A DNA stretch of 17,202 nucleotides from CAZMCH01 sp964564735 (GTDB taxonomy: Bacteria; Poribacteria; DTPJ01). Shown piece by piece: positions 1-7,239 of this stretch (positions are counted from its first letter, which is position 1; every line of letters begins with the position of its first letter). The stretch is taken from NCBI GenBank assembly GCA_964564735.1, contig CAZMCH010000089.1:1-17202 (forward strand), written 5' to 3'. The notes beneath the pieces were generated by a model, which was given only the letters and a program-made list of their open reading frames with translations, was not told the DNA's origin and made no database searches. The translations under genes were made by a program, and so were the position numbers.

Positions 1-891
1 TGGAACATTTCGCACTGGTTGTTGGCTACTACTGACCGTTTTGCTAGAAGCTACATTCGTAACTGCAGGTTTTTGAGCAGCCGCAGGTTGTTGACTTAAT
101 GTTTGAGGTGGAGTTGAAGAAACTCCTGTATTTGCTTGTGCTGGCACAACATTTTTTGCCTGAACAGCAGGTTGTTGGAATGGGACATTCTGCTGTAATT
201 TTGCCACATCAATACGGGGATTTTTCATCTCTATTCCCAATTGCACAAGATTCAAAACCGTTTTTACATTAACTACTGCGGGATCATTCTGTGAACCTCC
301 AATAGTCATATTACTTACCGTCATATACTGTTTATTCGCATCCAGTTGCCTGAAAAAATTAATTATATCAGTATATCTGCCATCAAAAGCAATTTCTATT
401 GGCTTCAGTTTATATGGCAAAGTTGTAGGTGGAGGAGGTGCTGTTCCCGCTTTGGAATCTGGGCTTTGAGTAGCTTGTGTATTTGGGGCTTGTGGGTTAT
501 TGGGGTCTGGTGATGTGCCGATAACTTTTACTTCCATAGGAACAATAGACATCAAGCGATTTTTCGTCTGAGCAGTCGTTCCAGAAAGTGACCTCATAAA
601 GTTTAAAACATCATTATCTTCACTAAAAACCTGACTGCGCAATGCCACCAATTCAGCTTCTAGTTTTTGGGCGTTATTTGCTAATACCTCAATTTCACGT
701 GTGCTATCCTCAAGTTCCTTGAGTAGCTTTTTTTGTTTGGCGTTTTCAGCATGAGCCGAATTTAGTTTCTTAACTTCTGGAACTATCATATAGCGATAAG
801 ACATATATCCAGAAATCAAAAATAAAGCCACATATATCAATATCTGATATAATGAAATATTTTTTTGTTCATTTAAATCAGCTAATCCCAA
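1..891 (-). CDS. pilO: PilO, type IV pilus inner-membrane alignment protein (partial, runs off left edge)
   Basis: PilO links the inner-membrane PilM/PilN platform to the outer-membrane secretin lipoprotein complex and sits mostly in the periplasm. The visible 297 residues show a short cytoplasmic tail, one membrane span (about 15-37), a coiled-coil-like heptad region (about 40-88), and the PilO periplasmic fold with a conserved stretch around 160-225 (LPYKLKPIEIAFDGRY, then YMTVSNMTI). A Pro/Thr/Gln-rich insert (about 127-157) and a Gln/Pro/Ser/Val-rich tail (from about 233 to the edge) are longer than usual. I chose TTG at 891-889: an AGGAGG ribosome binding site lies six bases upstream, and the frame from the ATG at 872 meets a stop within 12 codons. 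The start overlaps the last four codons and stop of the upstream pilMN gene, implying translational coupling. The C-terminus is outside the window. The family call is secure; only the exact start is inferred. Confidence 0.9.
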   Translation of the reverse strand, partial: MGLADLNEQKNISLYQILIYVALFLISGYMSYRYMIVPEVKKLNSAHAENAKQKKLLKELEDSTREIEVLANNAQKLEAELVALRSQVFSEDNDVLNFMRSLSGTTAQTKNRLMSIVPMEVKVIGTSPDPNNPQAPNTQATQSPDSKAGTAPPPPTTLPYKLKPIEIAFDGRYTDIINFFRQLDANKQYMTVSNMTIGGSQNDPAVVNVKTVLNLVQLGIEMKNPRIDVAKLQQNVPFQQPAVQAKNVVPAQANTGVSSTPPQTLSQQPAAAQKPAVTNVASSKTVSSSQQPVRNVP

Positions 892-2437
892 CGTTAACCT
901 CCTGTCCGCCCAGCTTATCGACCTTCAAGCCACATTTTATTTCAAATTGCATATATGACAATTCGCCAACCATTACTCTTCTTACAAAGGTAAGTTGTGG
1001 GTTTTTAAAATATGGTGAATCGTTTAAGGTATCTATAAATCGGAAAACCGAATCATAGGATAGTGATTGACCGACTAGAACTGCGTTGCTACCTTCCTGC
1101 CATGAAAGCCCCGAAAGCCATATATTCTTGGGAATAATGGCGCTTAGTTCTGGAAGAACCTCTATCCATTTAACAGTGGATACTGTTTGAAGTGTCCTTT
1201 TTGCCATGTCAATCTGGGTTCTTAGCTGAATTACTTCACTTTGCGCTCCGCTTAATGCAGCATACCCTTCCTTATAGCTTTCTCGAGATTTTATTACCGA
1301 TTCTGTATTTTGGTTTACAGCCCTTGTCCATGCCTTTAAACCAAAAGAAATACCTATAGAAAGCAAAATAGCTAACATTACAGACAGCGCACCGACAAAA
1401 GCCTGTTTCTTTATATTTATGGCGCCGATACCTTTGGGGGGAACTAAATTAATTACTTCGTCCCCTCTGGTAAACATGGCTGTTCCAATAGCGGCATAGG
1501 CTGAAAGAACATTTTTTTCTAATGCGGACTTTGTAAACTCGTCTGATGTTTCTGGCAGTGGCGGACTGGTTACAGGAACATCAAGGAATTCACTAAGTCT
1601 TGCACAGATCGTTTCAATATCTTCACTATCAACATATAGCAATATTTTGTCAACATCAAATTCAGGATATGTTGTTTGATAGTAAGCCAGAGACGATCTA
1701 ATTTCTCCAGCTAATTCTCCAAAAACCCTTGCATTATCCAAATGTGACCGACCAAATTCAATGCTATGTATAAAGCGAATTGTATTACCCCTAGAGATAA
1801 TAACCAAACCATCATTTTCTTCTAAACAAACAGCCATCGTGGAGGTTTCATCATCAATTTTGGATGTTCCTCCATTTCCATTGCTCAATTCGTCATTAAC
1901 TGGGGCAAGTGTTCTTAGAATAGCCAAAGGCAATGGTTCAATAGATGACGCCCTCAGGCTAGCCGCTTCAACAGATGCCATATAGGAACGAATCAAGCTT
2001 TTTGGAGCCGCAGACAAAAATATTTCTAATTTCTGCGCAGCACCTTCAAAGGTTTGTCCTGTAATTTGAAAATCTAATATTGGTTCATCGCTTGACAGTG
2101 GAGCATAGTTCTCGACCTCGCTACCTAATGCCTCTTTTATTTCTTTTTTAGACATTGATGGAAGAGTTAAGGTTCTTATGATAACACCTTGTTTTACTGC
2201 GACAGCAAGTGATACCTCCTGCGCCCTAACATCGCTTTCATCCATCAAGTCACGAATCAGTTTTGATAAAGAAGAGACAGAAACAACAGCTTCTTCATCA
2301 TAAGTGTCGGGGGGTGTATCCGCAACACTCAGATGTTCAACCATGAAATGATTTGTTCCAACCCTTTGCAACCTTGCCAAAACTGTCTTTTGTGAACCAA
2401 TATACAACCCAACAGTGTGTTTCTTTTTTCCAAGCAT
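878..2437 (-). CDS. pilMN: PilM-PilN fusion protein of the pilus platform
   Basis: PilM is a cytoplasmic actin-like protein that binds the N-terminal peptide of the membrane protein PilN; both form the inner-membrane platform of T4P. Here the two are one 519-residue chain. Residues 1-325 are PilM-like: an actin-type phosphate-1 loop (VGLYIGSQ, 9-16), the conserved ALGSEVENYAP helix (103-113), and a C-terminal GTA-type loop (318-320). Residues 329-334 (INLVPP) match the PilN motif that normally docks into PilM, a membrane span follows at about 345-367, and 370-505 is the PilN periplasmic domain with a coiled coil and the LPELSAIIPKNIWLSGL segment (428-444). The layout resembles GspL of type II secretion. 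A Tyr stands where the phosphate-1 loop usually has Asp or Glu. The gene starts seven bases after the pilX-like stop, with its AAGGAG site inside that gene's last codons. Confidence 0.92.
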   Translation of the reverse strand: MLGKKKHTVGLYIGSQKTVLARLQRVGTNHFMVEHLSVADTPPDTYDEEAVVSVSSLSKLIRDLMDESDVRAQEVSLAVAVKQGVIIRTLTLPSMSKKEIKEALGSEVENYAPLSSDEPILDFQITGQTFEGAAQKLEIFLSAAPKSLIRSYMASVEAASLRASSIEPLPLAILRTLAPVNDELSNGNGGTSKIDDETSTMAVCLEENDGLVIISRGNTIRFIHSIEFGRSHLDNARVFGELAGEIRSSLAYYQTTYPEFDVDKILLYVDSEDIETICARLSEFLDVPVTSPPLPETSDEFTKSALEKNVLSAYAAIGTAMFTRGDEVINLVPPKGIGAINIKKQAFVGALSVMLAILLSIGISFGLKAWTRAVNQNTESVIKSRESYKEGYAALSGAQSEVIQLRTQIDMAKRTLQTVSTVKWIEVLPELSAIIPKNIWLSGLSWQEGSNAVLVGQSLSYDSVFRFIDTLNDSPYFKNPQLTFVRRVMVGELSYMQFEIKCGLKVDKLGGQEVNVGIS

Positions 2438-2444
2438 TTGAAAT

Positions 2445-2999
2445 CTATATCTCCTTTTCCATCCAAAGGGTTATCTTTGCGCTGGGAACTCTTCCTATTT
2501 CTGCAACTATAACTTTTGTAAAACCAGAAATAGTTCCTGTTGACTCTAATACAAGTCTGTCATCGCTGGTATCACCCGCATCACCAGCATCCATAGTTAA
2601 AGTAACAGCGTAAGTGCCACCCAAATCAGATTTCGATAATGACCACTCATCGACACCATTCCATACCCAGTTGACATCAATAGTATCTAAAGATAATGTT
2701 GACAATGAGCTAGGAGTCTCTGGATCAAAAACCAGTGAACCCCAACCTGCTTTAGAAAGCACACATAAAGTATCCTCTACCCCAGCATCTGCGACGTATA
2801 ACGCCTGAAGATAAAGCTTGTGATTGCTTGTAATTCTAGTTGTGGATGTAACTAGCTCGAAAGACGTAATCGCAAGGACTGACATCAATGAGATCAGCAT
2901 TAATGTCAGAACAAGCACGAAGCCCCGCTCTTCTCTTATATAGCTACCCCAATACGCTCCCGCAAAAAAGCGTTTTTTATTTTTTTGGGGGGAAAACAT
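2445..2999 (-). CDS. PilX/GspK-like minor pseudopilin
   Basis: Minor pseudopilins of this type cap or prime the pilus fibre. The 184-residue product has a basic 25-residue leader, then RGF (25-27) and a 20-residue hydrophobic helix, followed by the YVADAGVED segment (68-76) typical of the PilX N-terminal family. The usual Glu at +5 of the mature pilin is absent, as in GspK and many PilX proteins, which fits a tip-most position. I prefer the ATG at 2999: an AGAGG site lies nine bases upstream, whereas the in-frame TTG at 3005 sits only three bases from it. The C-terminal part has a TYAVTLTMD strand and an Asp/Gly-rich loop (138-146) but no recognisable catalytic motif. It is preceded by a 132-base gap from the large PilW-like gene and followed closely by pilMN. 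The family assignment is good; the exact equivalent (PilX or GspK) is not certain. Confidence 0.8.
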   Translation of the reverse strand: MFSPQKNKKRFFAGAYWGSYIREERGFVLVLTLMLISLMSVLAITSFELVTSTTRITSNHKLYLQALYVADAGVEDTLCVLSKAGWGSLVFDPETPSSLSTLSLDTIDVNWVWNGVDEWSLSKSDLGGTYAVTLTMDAGDAGDTSDDRLVLESTGTISGFTKVIVAEIGRVPSAKITLWMEKEI

Positions 3000-3067
3000 T
3001 TTCAATATCCTCTTTTATAAAATAAATTAGTGCTAAATTGAATTAACTATTACGTTTATTTTTTATG

Positions 3068-3097
3068 GTAGGGACAGGTTTGGAAATCCATCCCTAC
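3068..3097. repeat. Intergenic palindrome with GTAGGGA arms
   Basis: Perfect seven-base arms, GTAGGGA (3068-3074) and TCCCTAC (3091-3097), enclose a partly self-complementary middle (GG-TTT against AAA-TCC). It lies in the gap between the PilW-like and PilX-like genes, 34 bases past the stop of the former. Palindromes of the GTAGGG...CCCTAC type are scattered through many environmental bacterial genomes. In RNA it would fold into a hairpin within the operon message. A processing or attenuation role is inference. Confidence 0.6.
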
Positions 3098-3131
3098 ATT
3101 TCATAACATCAAAAATTAATTTGGTGAAGTA

Positions 3132-4961
3132 TTAGTTTTCTGGATAAAACTTATCTTTTAATAACTTTATACCACCCATATTTAACGGCGGCATATAAGT
3201 AACCGTTACGTGATTTGATATATCAACCTTTTTCTTGGAATATGCAGCACCAGTAAGAGATGAACTATTAGAGAAAACTACATTTCCATTAGGAGAATAT
3301 ACAAAACCCTTCCATTGAACGCTATTTGCACAATTGAAGCCTTGCTGTGCTTCTACATACAACAGATCGGCTCCACCACCCGTATAGGAAAACGATGATG
3401 AATTGGATAGTTCAAATGAATAGTCTTTGAAACCACCACCATTTTTAGGAACTTTATTATTTATATATATACGAATTGGCGCACCATTAAATTGAAAACT
3501 TAGTTTTGAACTATTGCTTATATCAATAGAACTAAAGTAATAATCTCCCGAAGGAATAATAAGCTGACTGCTGTTAGATACGCTTAAATTATTGAAATAC
3601 ATTACTCCACCAACAGGGGCAAGTGTTACAATACTTCCATTTGATATATCTACATTACCATATTTTTGGAGATTAAGAGTTTTAGTTTCTTTTTTAATAT
3701 CAGTAGTTGTTGAGTTAACAGGGAAAAATCCTGCTGGAAAAGTTTCTGCGTCTGGCATTTTGGGATATGCGGAATCAGCCCAAGCAACTTCTGGATAGTC
3801 CTTCGGGTCTTTCATAAATGTTCGAGGCTCTGCATCTATAGTAGACCTCGTAGTAAAATGACCGGCTGTTACAGAACGATCCGCTGGAATATAGACAGTC
3901 CCATTAATTTTGGATGTATTTGCCAAAGTTATATTATTGAGCGTCCAAAAATTACCATTTACTTGCGCGCTATTTTTGAAATTACTCGAAGAACCAGTTT
4001 TACATGCAGCCAAAACGCTTCCATTATTGACAGTCCCGACATTCTCCATTTTTAGAGAACCTTTTACAACTAGGTATCCATTTATTTCTGAACTATTTTG
4101 ACCTACAAAAGCATTGCCCGATTCACTACGAGTTCCAACATTACCATTAACCGTAGTATTATTACTTATTAGAACATCCTCGTCACCAAAGGCAACATAA
4201 TCCGCAAGACTCCATCCTTTAACACCATCTCCCAAAGAACCTGCTGGTGGAGTAGTGCTTGTTTCAACTGCAGGTTCGTTAAATTGCTCTTCATCAAGCC
4301 CCGGAGGATATGGCGGTGTTGGAAGATCAGGCACATTAGGGTCTTCTGGAACATCTGTAAAATTTTCGGCGGCAGCTTGCGCAGCACCCATAACTAGATA
4401 TGCTCTTGATGTCAAAGGTATAGTTACCCCGCCTTCTGAGGTAGTTAAGTTGATTAATATTGATTTTACGTCCTCTGGAGGATCCGTTCCCGGAACCGCA
4501 TCGCTTCCATCGCCTTTCTTAAATGCAAAAGAAAGATTAGTAACAGGATACGCCAAGTTGCTTAAAGTCCAGTCTCCTTCACTAGACGAGTCTGTATCTC
4601 GTTCCCCATACTTGAGATAATCGCCACTTCTTTTGACCATTGCATATTTTGATACATATTCGGTTGTATTGCCATCACCATCAATATCAGTGGTATCTTG
4701 TCTTAAAACAGCAAACCTTATTGCAGTAGGAGAAAAATCTGTTAGACCCGGCGAGTTTTTTATCTCTCGGACAACTTTTTCCATACCGATTACTGCATTT
4801 TGTATTGTTTCGGAATCTTTATCTGCGCTCTTCCATGTATTTTTGCCCCCTCTGAAAGGCAATATAATCGAAACTCCAATTAGCAATACTATAACTGATA
4901 TTAATAATATTTCAATTAAAGTAAAGCCTTTTTCATTTTTTCTAAATATTTTACTAAACAT
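3132..4961 (-). CDS. Large PilW-like minor pseudopilin with beta-repeat C-terminal domain (DUF7305-like)
   Basis: This 609-residue protein starts as a classic pseudopilin: prepilin peptidase site EKGFTLIE (cleavage after Gly12, Glu17 at +5), a hydrophobic helix (13-35) and a PilW/GspJ-like head with an Asp-rich loop (92-97, DIDGDG). A Pro-rich linker (about 203-240) leads to about 360 extra residues dense in Asn, Ser and Gly, with recurring strand-turn units containing SNSS (463, 482, 519, 564) and xNG turns (272, 294, 335, 353). This resembles the DUF7305 region seen in other PilX/PilW-type pilins and is probably a right-handed beta-helix or bactofilin-like stack. Ordinary PilW proteins are roughly half this size. 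An AAGGAGG site is six bases before the ATG. Its position among minor pilins suggests a fibre-tip adhesin or sensor; that role, and the fold, are inferred. Confidence 0.85.
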   Translation of the reverse strand: MFSKIFRKNEKGFTLIEILLISVIVLLIGVSIILPFRGGKNTWKSADKDSETIQNAVIGMEKVVREIKNSPGLTDFSPTAIRFAVLRQDTTDIDGDGNTTEYVSKYAMVKRSGDYLKYGERDTDSSSEGDWTLSNLAYPVTNLSFAFKKGDGSDAVPGTDPPEDVKSILINLTTSEGGVTIPLTSRAYLVMGAAQAAAENFTDVPEDPNVPDLPTPPYPPGLDEEQFNEPAVETSTTPPAGSLGDGVKGWSLADYVAFGDEDVLISNNTTVNGNVGTRSESGNAFVGQNSSEINGYLVVKGSLKMENVGTVNNGSVLAACKTGSSSNFKNSAQVNGNFWTLNNITLANTSKINGTVYIPADRSVTAGHFTTRSTIDAEPRTFMKDPKDYPEVAWADSAYPKMPDAETFPAGFFPVNSTTTDIKKETKTLNLQKYGNVDISNGSIVTLAPVGGVMYFNNLSVSNSSQLIIPSGDYYFSSIDISNSSKLSFQFNGAPIRIYINNKVPKNGGGFKDYSFELSNSSSFSYTGGGADLLYVEAQQGFNCANSVQWKGFVYSPNGNVVFSNSSSLTGAAYSKKKVDISNHVTVTYMPPLNMGGIKLLKDKFYPEN

Positions 4962-4988
4962 ATTATTCCTCCTTATAACCCCTGCCTT

Positions 4989-5411
4989 TTAGGAATTTCT
5001 GTAAGATACTTTGGTTTTTAATTCAATCTTGTGTTCTGCTCCTACGTATGTGCTTAAACTATCACCATACCACGCCTGAATAGTTATCATCTTGATATCG
5101 ACATTCCCATCTGTCGGAGAATCAATATCCGTTCCCCCATCATCTATAACATTATATCTATATGAAGAATCATTAGGAAATGGCTGTGATGATTCGTTGC
5201 GATCAACGCTAATATCTGCGATTACTAAGCTTTTCACCTCCTCAAGCTTATCTTGCGCAAAGAAGGTCAGTTTATTCTCTATAATCATATTCTCGTTCAT
5301 GCTATACATACTAGGCATTAGATTCATAATCGGTATCAAGGCTACGCCCAAAAGCATAACTGCAAGCAAAACTTCAACTAGAGTAAAACCCTTTTCATTA
5401 TTATTCATCAT
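4989..5411 (-). CDS. PilV/GspI-like minor pseudopilin
   Basis: A 140-residue type IV pilin-like protein. The prepilin peptidase site is EKGFTLVE, cleaved after Gly8 with Glu13 at +5, followed by a hydrophobic helix (9-29) rich in Leu, Ile and Met. The sequence NEN...TFFAQDKLEEVKS (39-56) matches the post-helix region of PilV/GspI proteins. The C-terminal part is a short beta-sheet head with no cysteines. A GAGG site lies seven bases before the chosen ATG. The gene lies 24 bases after the GspH-like gene and 27 bases before the PilW-like gene, so the three are surely co-transcribed and likely build one minor-pilin tip complex, as GspH-I-J-K do. The pseudopilin call is firm; the choice of PilV/GspI rests on the post-helix motif and the gene order. 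Confidence 0.85.
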   Translation of the reverse strand: MMNNNEKGFTLVEVLLAVMLLGVALIPIMNLMPSMYSMNENMIIENKLTFFAQDKLEEVKSLVIADISVDRNESSQPFPNDSSYRYNVIDDGGTDIDSPTDGNVDIKMITIQAWYGDSLSTYVGAEHKIELKTKVSYRNS

Positions 5412-5435
5412 CTTAAAGCCTCGACAAATATCTCT

Positions 5436-5882
5436 CTATGGAACGTAAGCATAAGCCCTTCCTGTGAAACCTGTTATATCAACCACAGATGTTTCCCCCT
5501 CACCAACGAATGTCACTGTTCCATCGACACCACTATTACAGGCACCTAAATAATTAAACTGAAATGTGCTAGTTGATGCAGTACAATTAACGCCTGTTGG
5601 TATCGTCCTAGTTTCACCAATCTGAGTATCTGGATCGGTTGACGAATCAAATATCGCATATTGCGTATATGGGCTTGATGGTGATAACAGCAAATAATGA
5701 TTAATGCCCTTATTAATCGCCAAGCTTCTCGTAAATCTCAAATCATCAGCAAGTTTTTTAGCAGTTGTATATGCTAATTTGTTATTAAAGTTAAATCTTG
5801 GAATCGCAACAGCCATCAAAATTCCTAGAACAACAATAACCAAGATAATTTCTATTAATGTAAATCCGGATTTACTTCGCAT
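5436..5882 (-). CDS. GspH/FimT-like minor pseudopilin
   Basis: A 148-residue pseudopilin with site KSGFTLIE (cleavage after Gly6, Glu11 at +5) and helix EIILVIVVLGILMAVAIP. The segment AYTTAKKLADDLRFTRSLAINKG (37-59) is the signature of GspH/FimT, in which the paired helix carries a conserved LRxxRxxA pattern. Cys100 and Cys115 could form a disulfide in the head domain. The frame stays open for another 29 codons upstream, but I chose the ATG at 5882 because a GGGAG site lies eight bases before it and the extra residues would put a bulky hydrophobic stretch before the pilin leader. It is the first of the tightly spaced minor-pilin genes and lies 155 bases beyond the SUMF1-domain gene. Confidence 0.85.
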   Translation of the reverse strand: MRSKSGFTLIEIILVIVVLGILMAVAIPRFNFNNKLAYTTAKKLADDLRFTRSLAINKGINHYLLLSPSSPYTQYAIFDSSTDPDTQIGETRTIPTGVNCTASTSTFQFNYLGACNSGVDGTVTFVGEGETSVVDITGFTGRAYAYVP

Positions 5883-5986
5883 ATCATTTTCTCCCAATTT
5901 TTTGTCTCCTTCTAATTTATAAATTATATACATACAAATATAGAAGTAAATCCCATTTTTAGCAAGCATTTTTTTGTAAGATATTT

Positions 5987-6021
5987 AATCCCCCAATTAA
6001 CACAAAAAGTCATGGGGGATT
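5987..6021. terminator. Hairpin after the SUMF1-domain gene
   Basis: Perfect eight-base arms AATCCCCC (5987-5994) and GGGGGATT (6014-6021) enclose 19 bases, 17 bases beyond the SUMF1-gene stop on the minus strand. No clear T-run follows on that strand, so it is a weak terminator at best, or an RNA-stabilising stem that tunes expression of the downstream minor pilins. Confidence 0.4.
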
Positions 6022-6037
6022 TGTCATTATATTTTCA

Positions 6038-7165
6038 TTATTGAGGAATACTCATAGCACAGCGAAGACCTATAAGACCGTTCATAGTTGCTCCAAAATA
6101 GCTATATCTCGTAGCGCATCTTAGATAGCTTGGAAAGAAACCGTCATAGCATGATCCACCACGAAGAACTCTTGTTGTCCCTGTCGCAGGTCCCATAGGA
6201 TTATTGACTGGTGAATTAGCATAGTAGCCATATTCGTAATAATCGGAACACCATTCATATACATTGCCGATCATATCAAAAAGACCGTAATCATTTGGCT
6301 TAAAACTGCAAACCGGAGCAGTATCATACCAAATATCCGCATCTTTAACGCTTGCAAAGTTGCCATAATTGTAATCTAAAACATTACCCCATGGGAAATC
6401 TCTGCCATCATGTCCGCCTCGACATGCCCTTTCCCATTCAGCTTCTGTTGGCAGACGCTTTCCCATCCAATTACAAAAAGCAATTGCATCTTCCCATTTT
6501 AAACCAACAACAGGCTGTTCTGGTGCATTAAATCTTGGATCAGCCCAATATATTGGCGCTGGGTATCCTGTTGCAGACATGAATTCAGCATATTTGGCAT
6601 TTGTTACCTCGCTGACATCCATATAAAAGCTATCAATGGTTACAGTATGTTCTGGCAATTCATCACCGAATATTGGCATTCCATCAGGCGGAGTATCAAT
6701 ACTACCCATATCATTACTACCACCCGGAACCAGAACCATCATCGTCCCACCAACGGTTATATATCTAATTGTATGATCTGCATCGCTTGCAACTATTCTC
6801 ATTATGACCGTTTGAGGATCAAGCCAAGGACATTCAGAACCTATATTCCAGTTAGCTTTTTTGCCTGTTCCCGGAAAAACAAGCCCAAAATCACCCGATA
6901 CCTGTGTTGGTATAATATTAAAGTTTTTTCCGCCGTCTTCTGAAGCCTCCAAGCTAATATTCACGCTACCTACACCTGAATACGAGAGATCATACCAAGT
7001 CCTAAGCACATTATTTGCCGCTATATACTGAAAACCCATATTTTTAATAACAGGAACTTCGGCATAGGCGCTTAGGCTTATCAACAAACAGATGGTAAAG
7101 ACGATAACAGTCAGCATCTTTTTTGATGATAAATTAAAACTAGCTTTTTTAGTAAAGATGCACAT
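6038..7165 (-). CDS. Secreted SUMF1/FGE-sulfatase-domain protein inside the pilus operon
   Basis: A 375-residue exported protein. A basic start and hydrophobic core (17-34) end in the signal peptidase site AYA-EV (after Ala35). Residues 37-128 look like a beta-sandwich (Ig-like) module with SLEASEDGGKNF, as in SUMF1 proteins of several environmental phyla. Residues 139-372 are the FGE-sulfatase (SUMF1) domain: MMVLVPGG, EVTNAKYAEF, GKRLPTEAEWERACRG (235-250), NVYEWCSDYY and RVLRGGS (332-338). In true formylglycine-generating enzymes RGGS leads into a short segment with two closely spaced catalytic Cys. Here RGGSCYDGFFPSYLRC does not keep that spacing, so sulfatase activation is unlikely and the domain may instead bind ligands or act structurally. 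It lies between pilC and the minor pilins with GGAGG six bases before the ATG, so a surface or periplasmic role linked to the pilus is a reasonable inference. Confidence 0.88.
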   Translation of the reverse strand: MCIFTKKASFNLSSKKMLTVIVFTICLLISLSAYAEVPVIKNMGFQYIAANNVLRTWYDLSYSGVGSVNISLEASEDGGKNFNIIPTQVSGDFGLVFPGTGKKANWNIGSECPWLDPQTVIMRIVASDADHTIRYITVGGTMMVLVPGGSNDMGSIDTPPDGMPIFGDELPEHTVTIDSFYMDVSEVTNAKYAEFMSATGYPAPIYWADPRFNAPEQPVVGLKWEDAIAFCNWMGKRLPTEAEWERACRGGHDGRDFPWGNVLDYNYGNFASVKDADIWYDTAPVCSFKPNDYGLFDMIGNVYEWCSDYYEYGYYANSPVNNPMGPATGTTRVLRGGSCYDGFFPSYLRCATRYSYFGATMNGLIGLRCAMSIPQ

Positions 7166-7239
7166 TTGACACCTCCGTATTGTAGAAATACATTAGACTT
7201 TACATGAAAAAAACAAATAAAATTCAAAATATTATCAAA

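Noticed and set aside
4255..4992. Two 119-121-codon frames on the plus strand opposite the PilW-like gene
   Set aside because: They are antisense shadows of a gene with a clear prepilin leader; the sequences are low-complexity Ser/Pro without motifs.
5883..5969. N-terminal extension of the GspH-like pseudopilin
   Set aside because: It would put a hydrophobic stretch ahead of the prepilin leader and lacks a ribosome binding site, whereas the ATG at 5882 has one.
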